Part shown: piece after piece, positions 1-11,334 of the stretch
Layout: each line of letters opens with the position of its first letter
How positions within the stretch are numbered: the first letter of the stretch is position 1
Assembly (NCBI GenBank): GCA_943736015.1
Contig: OX031063.1
Coordinates: 2,585,001-2,649,000 of the forward strand
Source: Tridacna crocea
Lineage: Eukaryota; Mollusca; Bivalvia; Cardiida; Cardiidae
Length of the DNA: 64,000 nt
Reading direction: 5' to 3'
Position numbers and translations under genes: made by a program
The notes under the pieces: generated by a model
Seen by the model: the letters and a program-made list of their open reading frames with translations, nothing else
The model's database searches: none
What the model was told of the DNA's origin: nothing

Positions 1-83
1 TATTTTCTCCCTTTTCCACATTGTTTTCAAACGGTTTCTATCTCAAGATGGTTAAAACTCAGAATTTTGTGGTGAAGAGTTAA
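1..83 (-). mobile_element. MITE-P fragment, cut by window start
   Basis: This is the outer part of a reverse-oriented MITE-P: the right core arm (TTTTCTCCCTTTTCCACATT) followed by the end that normally reads TTTGGTAAAGGGTTAA. Its terminal TTAA at 80-83 is shared with the next copy, so the two elements abut. Confidence 0.75.
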
Positions 84-309
84 CCTCTTACCACACAATC
101 ACGACTTTTGACGCCCCTTGGAAAGAAGCCTTTTAAAAACATTGTGGGAAAAAGAGAAAATGCTGGTAACCAGCATTTTCTTCCTTTTTCGACAATGTTT
201 TCTACCCTATCAAAGGAAAAAATGAACCATTTGAGCTAAATTGAAATTGTCGTCTGCAAATGCTTTCAATTTGGACAAGTCTAAATTGTTTTCGTCTGGT
301 AAAGGGTTA
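80..309 (+). mobile_element. MITE-P, full length
   Basis: The element runs from TTAACCTCTTACCACACAAT to GGTAAAGGGTTAG. The core hairpin is at about 137-203, with arms AAAACATTGTGGGAAAAAGA and its near complement around CTGGTAACCAG. The right half carries the family motifs GTCGTCTGCAAATGCTTTCA and TTTGGACAAGTCTAAA. No coding capacity. The TTAA ends and CCC-like termini suggest a piggyBac-type non-autonomous element (inference). Confidence 0.85.
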
Positions 310-321
310 GATATGGATCAT

Positions 322-385
322 TAACCCTTTGCCATACAATCACGTGTTTTCACGATCCTTAAGAAAGAAGGCATTCGAATTACAG
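322..385 (+). mobile_element. MITE-P left-end fragment
   Basis: TTAACCCTTTGCCATACAAT followed by CGATCCTTAAGAAAGAAGGC, then homology is lost. A truncated left end. Confidence 0.65.
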
Positions 386-664
386 AGGCATTCGATTTTG
401 ATTTCGATCAGATGTTCATATTGCATAATCCAGTGTGTTTCTGGGTGATTTTCAGTCGTTTTTACAGTCTCACTGTGCCTCGCGAATGGAATAAAATCCA
501 ATCGATTTTGTCTCCCAAGTATAATTGTATCTATATATGGAAAAGACAGTTTTACATTTTCAGTGCATAAATCACGGGTTCAGAACGTATGCTGCTATAT
601 TTACATGTACTGTCTGCACGAAAAGTTGTCTCCCCTCCCCACCCACCTCCAGTATTTAAATGCT
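386..664. other. no recognisable feature
   Basis: AT-rich single-copy-looking DNA. No family member, exon or RNA gene was recognised. Confidence 0.5.
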
Positions 665-893
665 TTAACCCTTTACCACACAATCCCGACTTTTAACACC
701 CCTGTGGAAGAAGCCTTTTGAAAACATTGTGGGAAAAGGAGAAAATGCTGGTAACCAGCATTTTCTCCTTTTCCCACATTGTTTTCTTTCCTTCCTGAAA
801 CAAATATCAATTCTTTAATCACATTTATTTTGTAGTCTGCAAGTGCTTTCAGTTTGGACCAGTCTAAAATTTTGTCGTTTGGTAAAGAGTAAA
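665..893 (+). mobile_element. MITE-P, full length
   Basis: Starts TTAACCCTTTACCACACAAT and ends GGTAAAGAGTAAA. The core at about 719-786 is a near-perfect dyad around CTGGTAACCAG. It abuts a MITE-T fragment on its right. Confidence 0.85.
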
Positions 894-980
894 GCTGCTT
901 ATCTTGACTCAGTGACCTTTTGCAGACAGTGTAGATCAAGATCAGACAGCACAGAACGTGCACAGTATTGTCTTAGCTTG
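893..980 (+). mobile_element. MITE-T fragment
   Basis: Contains TGACCTTTTGCAGACAGTGT and AGATCAAGATCAGACAGCAC, the left arm of the T core. The right arm is lost after ACGTGCACAG, so the hairpin is broken. Confidence 0.7.
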
Positions 981-1054
981 TACTGCAGAAACCTGAGGGA
1001 ATTTTCTTTTCTGAAAAAAGTATGCCACTGTGAAATGGCAGAACGCTCCAAAAC

Positions 1055-1281
1055 TTTGCATTCCGAGGATTGATGATAGTAATTGCGACAGGATTCATTT
1101 CTTTCTCACCGCTGATCATTGCTTCGATGATGGTTATGTGGGAAAGCAGCCAGTGGCTTAGAAAGTCTATTGTGCGACTATTGGTGAAAGAAAGTCTAGG
1201 AAAGCAGGATAGGTACACTGGTAGACTGAAATAATGTTGAAAACGGAGGTAAACACCACACAATCAATCAATCTATCTATC
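1055..1281 (+). mobile_element. SINE-A, 5'-truncated
   Basis: 3' body of the tRNA-derived SINE-A, from CCGAGGATTGATGATAGTAA through GGGAAAGCAGCCAGTGGCTT to the tail AATGTTGAAAACGG and CAATCAATCAATC. The tRNA head is missing, as expected for 5' truncation during retrotransposition. Confidence 0.8.
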
Positions 1282-1699
1282 TAAAAGTTTGCAAAATACT
1301 ATTCAGACAAATAAACCGAATATCAATCGGAAATAAGGGTCCGTCCGGGTAATCCGAAAATAGAAAACGGATGGCATAAAAATAGCCTAGAACTGGTATG
1401 TTATTTAATGAGACCATCATAAAAGTGGACAGGTCAGTGTGAAAGTTATGTGGTCAGTGGTCAGAATGCTTGACCACCTATCTCACTGGACATTAAAGAC
1501 ATGTAACCTGTCAAAACTGTGTCTGGTTTATGCAATGTTGGACCTGCAAAGACAACACACTTCAACTATGTGATGTTTCGGTACATGCTTTACCCTTAGA
1601 GCGACGGATAAGAGCAACAAATATCCATCTTAAAAATATTATTCGGATAAGAGCAATTTCATGTTACTTTTACCTACAATGTTTCGGTAATGCAGAGAG

Positions 1700-1770
1700 T
1701 TTAGTTCATAGATCAGGCTGCACTTTCTGTCGCTAGATCTTGATCTACACTTACCGCAAAGGCTGTCAAA
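1700..1770 (-). mobile_element. MITE-T core fragment
   Basis: Degraded T core: AGATCAGGCTGCACTTTCTG and AGATCTTGATCTACACTTAC then CCGCAAAGG. Arms are partly unpaired. Confidence 0.55.
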
Positions 1771-1784
1771 ATCTTTTAGGGTAT

Positions 1785-2030
1785 TTGAAGGGTTTACCCT
1801 TAAGCGAACGATTAAAATTTTAGAATGGTCTAATTTCAAAGCTTTTGCGGACGGCAAATGGAATTTAGTGGCTAGATTAATGAACGCTAGGAATGAAAGA
1901 ACAGAAAACATTTGGGAAACAGGAGAAAAATGCTAGTTGTGCCAGCATCTTCTCTTTCTCTTTCACTATGTTTTCTAAATCCTTGTCTGTTATGGTCTAT
2001 AAAACTCGGGGTTGTGCAGTAAAGAGTCAT
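1785..2030 (-). mobile_element. MITE-P, diverged
   Basis: Reverse-oriented degraded copy: GGTTTACCCTTAAGCGAACG, then TTTTGCGGACGGCAAATGG, a weakened core (AAAACATTTGGGAAACAGGA with TCTCTTTCACTATGTTTTCT) and GCAGTAAAGAGTCAT. An older copy, judging by divergence. Confidence 0.65.
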
Positions 2031-2059
2031 TTTCCAAAACTTGTACCGATTTTCAAACT

Positions 2060-2190
2060 ATTAGCAAATAATTCAATTTTGTGACGATCCTAAAGAACAG
2101 GGCTTTTGAAAACAGTGTTGGAAAAGGAGAAAATGTTGGTAACCAGTATTTTCTGCATTAACCGCAATATTTTCTGACTTTTTTATTTGA
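2060..2190 (+). mobile_element. MITE-P fragment
   Basis: CGATCCTAAAGAACAGGGCT then AAAACAGTGTTGGAAAAGGA and AAATGTTGGTAACCAGTATT. The right arm is interrupted by TGCATTAACCGC. Confidence 0.6.
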
Positions 2191-2759
2191 AAAGTATTCT
2201 GCAGGTACAAGCTACTCCTCTGAAACTTCAAATGAGGGTGTGGAACGTAAACCGTTGTTTGTGAACTGTAATGAGCTTTAAGGATTGTATTTAGACATGC
2301 AACAAAATATGCATGCTCTACCTGCATGGATTGCATTTAAAACATGCATGCATGCATTAATGTGATAATAACGTCCGATTGCTCCTTTTGTTAAATTTGG
2401 TTTTTCGCATTTTATTGATTTTTATGCTTTATTTAATGGTTCTTTTAGAAAGGCTTGGTTGCAATTTGTCAATAACGACTCGTTATGACTATATAAAGTA
2501 GGTTTTGACTGTTTACGAAAAAGAGGCAGGCGATGGTTTGATAGTTTAATTTCCATCGGTCACATGTTCGAGTCAATTGTTATTGGAGTGAAACGTTCCA
2601 GATTATCATTATTTTACTTCTGCACCAGTCTGATCTTGCTCTTTACTTCCTGCTCCTTCCATATTTATGATCCCATAAAGAAATGCGTTATGAAATCTGC
2701 TTTCGTGTTAAATTGAAAATATATTGAATCGGCAGATTGTCGGCCAATTCTGAAAGTTC
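2191..2759. other. no recognisable feature
   Basis: AT-rich DNA with a short CATGCATGCATG run near 2343. No gene or repeat family was recognised. Confidence 0.5.
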
Positions 2760-3003
2760 TTAAACTCTTTACCAGAAGACCAAATTCTAGCCTTGTCAAA
2801 ATTGAAAGCATTTGCAGACGACAATTTCAGTGTGGCTAAAATGTTGCTATTTTTCTTTGACAGGGGAGAAAACATTGTGGGAAAAGGAGAAAATGCTGGT
2901 TACCAGCATTTTCTTCTTTTCCCACAATGTTTTCAAAGGCGTTCTCCGTATACATAGGGATGGTAATTCATGTTCCCAAAACAGGGGCTTTGGGTACAGG
3001 TTT
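2760..3003 (-). mobile_element. MITE-P, full length
   Basis: Starts TTAAACTCTTTACC, carries GAAAGCATTTGCAGACGACA, and has a core at about 2869-2937 around CTGGTTACCAG. The right end (GGGCTTTGGGTACAGGTTTT) is diverged. Confidence 0.75.
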
Positions 3004-3404
3004 TGATTTATTCACACCGAGGCACAAATCCTGGCATTGTTCCCAGGTAGAAATCATCAAAGATTGATTTGTATAAACTTTATAGAATAGTGCCGAAGAA
3101 GACGAAAACGATCCAGGAAACTGCCTTAAAGTAAAGGGGGTTTTTAACCCAGACCCTTATCAAATATTGTTACGCCATTAATGATTACATTTTTCAATGG
3201 CAGGGCAATAATAGTCTTTATTTGGACGATTAAAGCAAAAGTTCAAACAGACGATACGGAATAATTGAATTATTCGACAAGTACCTCTCGAATCCAATTC
3301 ACAGAGCTTATGATGACGTAAAATCTATTAAAATCGCTCTGTTTGTTTGGTGTTAAACTGTTTCAGCGACAGATATAGGCCGATATGACCAATGTCCAGA
3401 GGAA

Positions 3405-3530
3405 AAGGGGTCTAGTACAAATTTGACAAAAAAAAAATCGACCCTGGTCAGCCTGCGCAGTTCGCGCAGGCTGACCAGGGTCGAAACTTTTTTTTGCTAT
3501 GGGTTAAATTTTCGCATGTCAAATACCAGT
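3405..3530 (+). mobile_element. MITE-Q core copy
   Basis: Perfect-looking hairpin at about 3439-3485: TCGACCCTGGTCAGCC, CTGCGCAGTTCGCGCAGG and GGCTGACCAGGGTCGA. This copy has outer arm CCCTGG paired with CCAGGG, unlike the CCCAGG/CCTGGG of most Q copies. The element ends are poorly preserved. Confidence 0.75.
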
Positions 3531-3865
3531 GTACTTTAATCGATTTCTAGACTAAATGTATGTCGATTCGGAATTATGCAATAACTTGATTTAGTTCTTA
3601 CTGTCGATGAAACGTAGTTTCTACTGTCTACCACCATCAGCTTCACTGAAGAGACAAATTCTATTCTAACAAACGTTAAACTACAATCTAAGAGCTCCAG
3701 ATAGAGGGAGTGGTTATGGTTTCAAAATGGAAAATAATACGTATTCTCCACTAAATCCTATGTCGTGGGTACTTTTTAGAATCGTCTCATCGACATAGGG
3801 TTTTGAAGAGAAATTATGACTTTAGAATACCATCACTCCCTCTTATCTGGGGCCCTGACAACATA

Positions 3866-4072
3866 TTAACCTGCTTATCGCGTCTCACTGACCTTTTGCG
3901 GACAGCGTAGATCAAGATCAGACTGCACAGAACGTGCAGTCTGAACTTGGATCCACGCTGTCCGATCTGGATATTTTATTCCCTACAACATACCTTTGAA
4001 ATAACATTTTTTGGGGTTTTTAATATCGAAATTGAAAATTTCATTTTAGTTATTTAGCAGGATAAGAGTTAA
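3866..4072 (+). mobile_element. MITE-T, full length
   Basis: TTAA at both ends. TCACTGACCTTTTGCGGACA leads into the core AGATCAGACTGCACAGAACG with its complement to 3983. The right half contains TTAGTTATTTAGCAGGATAA then GAGTTAA. Non-coding. The TTAA-CC termini resemble MITE-P and suggest the same class of transposase (inference). Confidence 0.8.
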
Positions 4073-4319
4073 AAAGATATACTTTTTAGTAGAAAAAACA
4101 AAAACCCAAATTATTTATATGCTTATCAACTGATCTTCGCCCACTCTTTTTAATTTTTTTTTTGACAAAGTCTTGCACATACATATAAAACAGTCCTCAT
4201 CTCAGAGTCCCCAATCACCATCCTACGCATCTCGGTTACTTTTGTCCACCATTAAACGTGTCGGCGCCATATCTATGAATTAAATGAAAGCCAATAATAT
4301 TTTTACTTACAGGCTTGGG

Positions 4320-4400
4320 TTGATGATATGGATTCAAGATCAGATTGCATTTTTTTAAAGTTTGATCTTGATCTCTGTCACGTGCAAAGCCACTGTTTTC
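4320..4400 (-). mobile_element. MITE-T core fragment
   Basis: CAAGATCAGATTGCATTTTT then GTTTGATCTTGATCTCTGTC. A decayed core with mismatched centre. Confidence 0.5.
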
Positions 4401-4569
4401 GTCGAAGCGATGAACAGATAGGATAGGGATAGGTACATTTATAATAAACGTTTCGCTTGGCGTGCATCCTTAAGAAGACACATCTTTGTTAAAACACTTA
4501 GAAAAACGAACAGATTTACTAAACAAATACGAGTTTTTTTTTTCATTTCACTATTTTCTTACCTTCTTG

Positions 4570-4640
4570 TTCAGGTGTATATATTTTATATTTTATCTCA
4601 TGTATATATATTTTATCTCAGGTGTATATATTTTATCTCA
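4570..4640. repeat. short tandem repeat, about 20-24 bp unit
   Basis: The unit GTATATATTTTATCTCA recurs about three times with small length differences. AT-rich minisatellite. Confidence 0.7.
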
Positions 4641-4811
4641 ATGCCAGCTCATGTCAGATCCTATATGTCCTTCAAAAAAACACAAGCGTAACAGCAGTTC
4701 TGTTTCCCTCTGCTAGGATCTAGGAAAATACTAATATATTGCTTCACCGGTTAGAGATACCTTTCAGTCGAGAACGAAACTATGAGAGAAGAGAGTGTAT
4801 AAATACATTGA

Positions 4812-5065
4812 GCCATGCTCTGACAAAAGGGGGCTTAATGCATCTCTGTGATACATGATACCAAGCAAGTCATCACGTGATCGTGGGCCCCTAAAATTTT
4901 TTTTCTTTTTCTAACAGGTGACTAAATCATTAGGTAAACTGGTCCGTAGACACACTGAAAATTGACCAATAGCGAAAAGTTTCGACCCAGGTCAGCCTGC
5001 GCAGGCTGACCTGGGTCGATACTTTTCGCAGATGAATTAAGCCCCTTTTTCGCAGAGCGTGTATC
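4812..5065 (-). mobile_element. MITE-Q, full length
   Basis: Terminal inverted repeats GCTCTGACAAAAGGGGGCTT and AATTAAGCCCCTTTTTCGCA. The core hairpin at about 4980-5028 (CGACCCAGGTCAGCCTGCGC) lacks one inner repeat, giving a compact perfect dyad. Confidence 0.8.
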
Positions 5066-5346
5066 ATAAATATATATCTAATAGTCCTTGAAAAATTATG
5101 ACAAGAGCCAACAGAGCGTGCTTGATTTCAAATCTCTGCGACTTAACACACCTAGTAGCCCTAGTTTTAAAAATCTTTGGTCCCTATCCAAATTTTGGAA
5201 TATTGGTGTATATATAATATGGGGTAGAAATCTTCAGATGAGGTATTTAAAGATGAAATGTTTTGGGGAAAAGCAGCCATTGCTCGTGACGAGGATTGGC
5301 TACTTTTCTCCCAAAAATATTCCCTCGTATGAGAATTCTATTTGTT

Positions 5347-5470
5347 GAGCCTTTTACCATACAATTCAGAGAGTTTGGCCTTGAAGAAGGAGGCTTTTGA
5401 AAACATTGTGCATTTTCTCCTTTTTTTCACCATGTTTGCTAAAGCCTTCTCTATTCGGGTCGGTAAAAAT
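5347..5470 (+). mobile_element. MITE-P fragment
   Basis: GCCTTTTACCATACAATTC and GAAGGAGGCTTTTGAAAACA, then an internally deleted core joining ATTGTG directly to CATTTTCTCC. The right arm continues to about 5470. Confidence 0.6.
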
Positions 5471-5540
5471 CTGTAGGTAAACAGCATTTTTCTCCTTTCT
5501 CCACAATAAATACAGAAACTTTGGCTATTTAGTTTGTTGA

Positions 5541-5770
5541 TTAACTCTTTATCACATAATCCAGACTTTTAACAACCTTCAGAAAGAGGCCTTTTGAAAA
5601 CATTGTTGGAAAACGAAAAAATGCTGATAACCAACATTTTCTCCTTTCCCCAAAATGTTTCTTACCCTTCTCAAGACAAATTTCAATTTTTAAGCCACAT
5701 TTATTTTGTCCGCTACAATTGCTTTCAATTTGGACAAATCTACAGTGTTGTCGTTTTGGTAAAAAGTTAA
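5541..5770 (+). mobile_element. MITE-P, full length
   Basis: TTAACTCTTTATCACATAAT to GGTAAAAAGTTAA. Core at about 5598-5661 around CTGATAACCAA, with several arm mismatches. Confidence 0.8.
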
Positions 5771-6320
5771 AACTTGAGATTGTGTAGAGAAGGGTTAACA
5801 GAGTTTTCTTTTTCACATACAAAGAAAGGACGTAGTCGCACAAAGACGCACCTATCTTTTCCTTTTCTTTTGTCATACAAGTTACTCGATACGGCGAAGT
5901 TTCAATACCCACCATATGATATCTAATACGCGCCTAAATTGTCTTTTTTATATTCGAAATCTGTTTAGTGTGCGACAAAGTGAAATAGTATAACGGAAAA
6001 TTTGCGAAACCGCCCATAGTTAATTCCCCGGGTGCATAAATGACCTCAATAATGGCTGAAAATGGGCAACATTCGAACTATGTTTTGGTCTCGGTCGCTG
6101 AAATCTTGATGCGAAATAGTTCAGACCTAGTTTTATATACGTATGTAATAAGGGGGTTGTATACATATTATTATACGCGATGGTGAATTTATGTTCGGTC
6201 GCAGTTTCCCTCATTAGTAAAATCCTTTTTCGGGCCATGAATGTTGAAAAGGATTTGTTTATGTTGGTAAATTAAACCAATTTATCGAAATTTCTTGGTT
6301 GCTTTCGTTAAAATCCTTTG
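5771..6320. other. no recognisable feature
   Basis: Contains short chance frames on the minus strand only. No exon signature or repeat family seen. Confidence 0.5.
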
Positions 6321-6326
6321 CAATAT

Positions 6327-6396
6327 GTCGGACAGTGTAGATCTAAGATCAGACTGCACGTTCCGTGCAGTCTGATCTTGATCTACACGGTCCGCA
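6327..6396 (-). mobile_element. MITE-T core copy
   Basis: GTCGGACAGTGTAGATC, AGATCAGACTGCACGTTCCG, TGCAGTCTGATCTTGATC, ACACGGTCCGCAAA. A well-paired hairpin; outer element ends are not clear. Confidence 0.75.
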
Positions 6397-6634
6397 AATC
6401 ACTTGTTGTTGTGACTACTTCCTGCTTCGCTTCTTATTATCTTAGCATCGTCCAGCGTGTAAACAGAACTTGACTTGACTCTGTGACAGATAATGACGCA
6501 AAGATTTACCATAACTATCATATTAAACGTCATTATGGTACGGCTTATGGACGAGGCGCCTACCCACTTTAATATTGGAACGGACTGTTAGCTCTGTCAT
6601 CCTCTGATCCCTTGTCTGTGTGATTAGCAGATCC

Positions 6635-6864
6635 TTAACCCATTCCCAAACAACAAAATTTAAGACTGGCCCAAAGTCAAAGCAGTTGCAGATGACAAAA
6701 TAAACGCTAGTCAAAAATTAAAATTTGTTTCCAGTAGGGTAGAAAACACTGTGGGAAAAGGAGAAAATGCTGGTTACCAGCATTTTCTCCTTTTCCCACA
6801 GTGTTTTCAAAAGGCTTCTTTTTCAGGGTCGTCAAAACCAGGGATTGTTTGGTAAAGGGTTAAG
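6635..6864 (-). mobile_element. MITE-P, full length
   Basis: TTAACCCATTCCCAAACAAC to TGGTAAAGGGTTAA. Core at about 6744-6810 with arms reading CACTGTGGG and CCCACAGTG, so both arms carry the same departure from the common CATTGTGGG/CCCACAATG. Confidence 0.9.
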
Positions 6865-7084
6865 TTTATTATCCTCTGAAACAAATTTTGTGAGGGGGTG
6901 TGAGACGGGATTTTGAAAAAGTCCTAATAAAAAAATATGTAAGATGGACTGAGGTTCAGTGCTTTTATATAAAAATAGAAATTGTGATAAAAGGAAAAAA
7001 AAAGCCTCTTCTTTTTTATCAAAAATTTCTTTTTTTTTTTCCACATCATATTCAAATGTCGTCTGCCACTCCACAAAAAGTCTC

Positions 7085-7305
7085 ACGGTTGGACAGACGA
7101 GTAAACGCTTTTCCAGCAGACAAAATTTTAGACCTTTTTAGACCTTTAATATCTAATCTAAATGTAGATGACAAAATTTATTATGGCTGTATGATAGGAT
7201 TTGTCTAGGTAGAGGTAGTAAAAAACCTGTGGGAAAAAAAGAGAATGGGTTTTCTCCAGTATTTTCATCTTTTCCTACAATGTTTTCGAAACCCATCTTA
7301 CTTAA
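7085..7305 (-). mobile_element. MITE-P, diverged
   Basis: Degraded copy with TGTAGATGACAAAATTTATT, a loosened core (CCTGTGGGAAAAAAAGAGAA with TTTTCCTACAATGTTTTCGA), then the TTAA of the next element at 7302. Confidence 0.6.
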
Positions 7306-7508
7306 CCCTTAACCAGAGCAATGAAAGCATTTTCAGACGACAATTTTATTGTAGTTTAAATGGTGTAATTTTTCCTTGATAGGGTAGAAAACACTTTGGA
7401 AAAAGGAGAAAATGCTGGTTACCAGCATTTTCTCCTTTTCCCACAGTGTTTTCAAAAGGCGTCGTTTCTAGGGGCGTTAAAAGTCTTCATTGTATGGTAA
7501 GGGGTTAA
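7302..7508 (-). mobile_element. MITE-P, near full length
   Basis: TTAACCCTTAACCAGAGCAA to TGGTAAGGGGTTAA. Lacks about 25 bp of the left half, joining AACCAG directly to AGCAATGAAAGCATTTTC. Core around CTGGTTACCAG. Confidence 0.8.
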
Positions 7509-7944
7509 GAATCGTTAAAATCTGAAATTATTTGGTAAAGGATTTTAAAATGGGAGCTAAGTGTCTACCATATTTATGTACGTATTTTCCATAATTTCTC
7601 AGCCGTGAAACGCATATATATTTTTTTTGCAAAGAACTGAGTAGGTAAACTTTTGAATTTGAATTTAAATTTTCTGAGGTGTCTGTGCGAAATACACCCA
7701 TTACCTTGCCAGTGTGAAATTTAAAATTCGATATCAGAAGACAAATTTAAGTTTTTAAAAATATTTGAGGGAAAGAAGCTATTGCGCTGAAAAAAAAACC
7801 TGGACCTTGTTGAGTTTGAGGGATTGTTTTCTATACCATTCAGAAGGACGTTTTGACTTTCCTTTAAACTTGTCTCCAACTCTTTACTTGCAGTTACTCC
7901 TTATACGACTACCTGTGAGAAGGTTTTTATTATATTTGGTTAGA

Positions 7945-8176
7945 TTAACCCTTTACCAAACAATCTCTGGTTCTTACGACCCTTAGGACTATGCCTATTG
8001 AAAACATTGTGGGAAAAGGAGAAAATGCTGATAACCAGCATTTTCTCCTTTTCCCACAATGTTTTCAAGACTATATCTGATTCAGATCCAATCATTTGTG
8101 CCATAAAAATTTTGTCGTCTGCAAATACTTTCAATTTGGAACAGTCCAATTTTTTTTTCGTTTGGTAAAGAGTTAA
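7945..8176 (+). mobile_element. MITE-P, full length
   Basis: TTAACCCTTTACCAAACAAT to TTTGGTAAAGAGTTAA. Core at about 8000-8067 around CTGATAACCAG; arms otherwise pair fully. Confidence 0.85.
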
Positions 8177-8383
8177 AAGGAAAACACTTATCATTCGTCT
8201 GTATGGGTTTCTATGGATGCTAAAGATTCCGAGCGAATTACTAGATTTTAACCGCAAAAGGCCTAATAAGAAAAATAGGTATTTTAATTCCAAAACTTTT
8301 TCGTTAGCAATAAATCCTACAAAAAAATCGGACAATGTACGTTAACAACCGTAATATGGGGTCTATCCATCCTGCCGTGCGTG

Positions 8384-8424
<41 letters not shown>

Positions 8425-8440
8425 CTCTCTCTCTCTCTCA
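8384..8440 (+). repeat. (CT)n microsatellite
   Basis: About 28 CT dinucleotides with one CG interruption. Frames through it give Ser-Leu or Arg-Glu runs and are not genes. Confidence 0.95.
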
Positions 8441-8746
8441 GTGATACTCGTATATCACCAGTTAGGGCGCTGGAAAAAATGTGTTCGATCATCGTGGACG
8501 ACGATAATCCAAAAATCAGCGTGTCCTTAAGCAAGGCACTGCATAGTTGCAGCATAGTTCAGTTGTAACAATGAAAATACAGAGATACAGAGATAAGTGA
8601 GCTGTCGCAGCAGTATGACTCAAACAATGACAGAAGAGACGTAGAATTCAATAAAGCTTGTAACCTGTAGAATAAGTAAAACGAAACTTTCCAGCCAACA
8701 TTAGAATCGCAGATTTTGCTGTATCAAATATATTATCCTTATCGGA

Positions 8747-8816
8747 TAGTGTAGATCCAAGATAGGAAGCACGTTTTGTGCAGTCTGATCTTGATCTAAA
8801 CTGTCCGCCAAAGGTC
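8747..8816 (-). mobile_element. MITE-T core copy
   Basis: ATCGGATAGTGTAGATCC, then AGGAAGCACGTTTTGTGCAG and TCTGATCTTGATCTAAACTG, ending TCCGCCAAAGGTC. Moderately decayed. Confidence 0.7.
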
Positions 8817-8839
8817 TGAGAGTCGCAGTGAACACCATA

Positions 8840-9600
8840 ACAGACAATAGAGCAAATCAAGGGCTCTCACGAGATCGCCACAACTCACCCCCATCATCTT
8901 TGTCCAAAATCTGACCTCTTGGCATGAGGTATGAACACAAAGGGCCAATTCAGTATTTATCGGTTTCTAACATTTTCAACAAATATTGACAGACTGGGAC
9001 AACTTAAGCTAAGTAAACACAGTACATATGTAATATTTGAAATACTAAAATCACACCCTTGTCTTGGGCAATGATGTCCTACCCTCTGAAGAAATAATGT
9101 CTTCTCATAGCATAGAAAAAGCAGTTTATATTTTGATCTTAAATGATGAAGCAATCGGTATCAATAACTTGCTTTTTTTTGTTTAATTGAAATAATCTGT
9201 GAGGGCTGACTTTAGATAAGTTGGAAAACTATCATTATACGACATGATGGGAAAATATTAGTATGGGAAAGAGTATACTTTTGTTGCTTTGCTTTGGAAA
9301 CATTTATGGAAAAGGAGAAATCGATTGTTGGTAGCAAGCGTTAAATGTTTTGTAAATGTGGTGAATTCCAATAGGTATACCATCTCCTTTATCTGCATGT
9401 ATATCTTTAAATTGATATATTGTATTCAGTACCAATAAATCGACACATGTTTGCTAAGGGTCAGACTGAAGATGTGTGGGAGGTAAAATGGCGGGGGTAT
9501 TCCGAATGTTTAATCAAAGCTGTGAAGGTACTGAAAACACCTTGGTATTAGTCACCATGAATATTTACATACAAACAAATACTCGCAGCTGATGTTCTAA
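8840..9600. other. no recognisable feature
   Basis: AT-rich DNA. Only a weak MITE-P-like AAACATTTATGGAAAAGGAG near 9297. No exon seen. Confidence 0.45.
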
Positions 9601-10049
9601 ATTCTAATTCGTCTGTCCTCTTTCACAGCTCTTCTGTCCTCTTTCACATATTACAACCCTTTGTCACACAAGACAATGGTAAATTTTGAAAGGGACCGGC
9701 AGACTGACAGACTGACTGAAGCGGAATATCTATTTCCTCTGTTATTTTACTCCGGAAAATATATTATTAAAAAATCATCTCTATTGAAGCATCTTAACCG
9801 AGCCACTTTTGGAGGTTTTACCTTCACACAATTATCATTTTCTATTCTAAAATCACTATATCCTCTATGGAAAGGGATATCATTATTACCTCCCTTTACA
9901 AAAAAAAAGTAATAGATGTATGAATAGAATTTTTTTAGAGAAAAGAAAAGAAATTCTGGGCAGTTAAACGTGTTTAGAGTTATTGAACCTCTATAAATTC
10001 TCTATATTCTTACACTAGAAAGAAGTTATGCCATGTTGACCATGGCTAG

Positions 10050-10205
10050 TATTCACCAACCATTCTTAAGAACGTTCTTGGTCTCAGTCTCCAGAATTTT
10101 CTAAATTTGAAAGTAACGCAGCATCTGATTGGCTAAACCAAATGGTTTAGCCAATCAGATGTTGTGTTACTTTCAAATTTAGAAAATCATGGAGAGTAAG
10201 ACCAA
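10050..10205 (+). mobile_element. MITE-V
   Basis: Long palindrome: TATTCACCAACCATTCTTAA, TCTGATTGGCTAAACCAAAT, then GGTTTAGCCAATCAGATG and ACTTTCAAATTTAGAAAATC. The right terminus is lost after AAGACCAAAG. Related to copies near 33170 and 57312. Confidence 0.75.
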
Positions 10206-10254
10206 AGCTTCAGGGGAGGAAAGCCTAAAGTAACAAGCTGGACTAAACAAGCTG

Positions 10255-10318
10255 AAAGTATAGATGCAAGATCAGATTGCACGGTCTTTGTAGTCCGATT
10301 TTGAACTATGCCGTAAAC
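10255..10318 (-). mobile_element. MITE-T core fragment
   Basis: AGTATAGATGCAAGATCAGA and TTGCACGGTCTTTGTAGTCC, then GATTTTGAACTATGCCG. A decayed hairpin. Confidence 0.55.
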
Positions 10319-10329
10319 AAAAGCCCATG

Positions 10330-11090
10330 TTTTTGTCAATAGCGCTCGAAGGGTTGAAGGCCTAAAAGGAAGTTTTAAACATGCATTAAAAAATGAATGA
10401 AAATGCAATTAACCTATTTGACCTAATTATTGCTACAGTCTTTGTTTTACATGTCCTTACATAAAAGTGGGGTGAAGTAATAATTTACCGCAAAGCGATC
10501 TATCAGTACAGTTTCTGATTGTCGCAATTGTAATTGTCGTCTTTGTTCGTGATTAGAATTTTGATCAGAACATTCCCTCATACAACATTAGATGTCGATT
10601 ATGTCGATTTTATTTTGTGGATTGATAAATTTTGCAAATATGAGTCTGAATTTGAATTTTTTTCGTAAAGTTGTGCTTGAAATTGCAAAAGAAGGACGCG
10701 ATATATTTACTTCCATGGTGTCTGTTGCCATGGTATTGTGTATGGGGCAGCCCGAAGGAAACGACTGAAGCGAAAACTGATGAAATATAACCCAAAAAGC
10801 GTCACTGATACAGTGATCAAGTGTATGTAAATGTCATAAAACAGTGTTCCGCCGATTCATCATACACTGGTGTTATTGCACAAGCACGCATCATTAAGAA
10901 TAAATTTATATGTGGACCAGCAAGATATTTGCTAATTTCATTGTCGTAAAGCAGTGTTATTGGGCGACGGTAGACGAATTGATTATGCGACATCGTTTAT
11001 GCCTTTCTTCAATTTCTTTAATTTATTTTTCCGTAGCTTTAGCTCTCTGCAAAGCAACCAAATGCTTGAATCGCCCATATTGAAACTGGC
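10330..11090. other. no recognisable feature
   Basis: Single-copy-looking AT-rich DNA. A short frame on the minus strand at 10610-10795 has no recognisable similarity. Confidence 0.45.
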
Positions 11091-11091
11091 T

Positions 11092-11334
11092 TGCAACACG
11101 TTAAAGGGGTACTAGGACATTTGCATAGAATGTCGTCTCGTATCAGCCGGTGCGGACTCCAAGATGGCACGTTACGACTACATTAGATTTGGTGCTACAG
11201 TAGACTTGCGCAAAACACAAAATTACATAAAAAACGGAAACAGTCGTCTAGGATTAGCCTGCGGGGACTGCGCAGGCTGATCCGAGACGACATTTTACGC
11301 ATATGTCCGTATGCCCCTTTTGGCACGTTTCAAG
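11092..11334 (+). mobile_element. MITE-S, full length, left core decayed
   Basis: Ends match GCAACACG...AAAGGGG and CCCCTTTT...GTTTCAAGCC. The left core (TCTCGTATCAGCCGGTGCGG) no longer pairs well, while the right core (GGATTAGCCTGCGGGGACTG with CGCAGGCTGATCCGAGACGA) is retained. The spacer between cores carries TACAGTAGACTTGCGCAAAA. Confidence 0.75.
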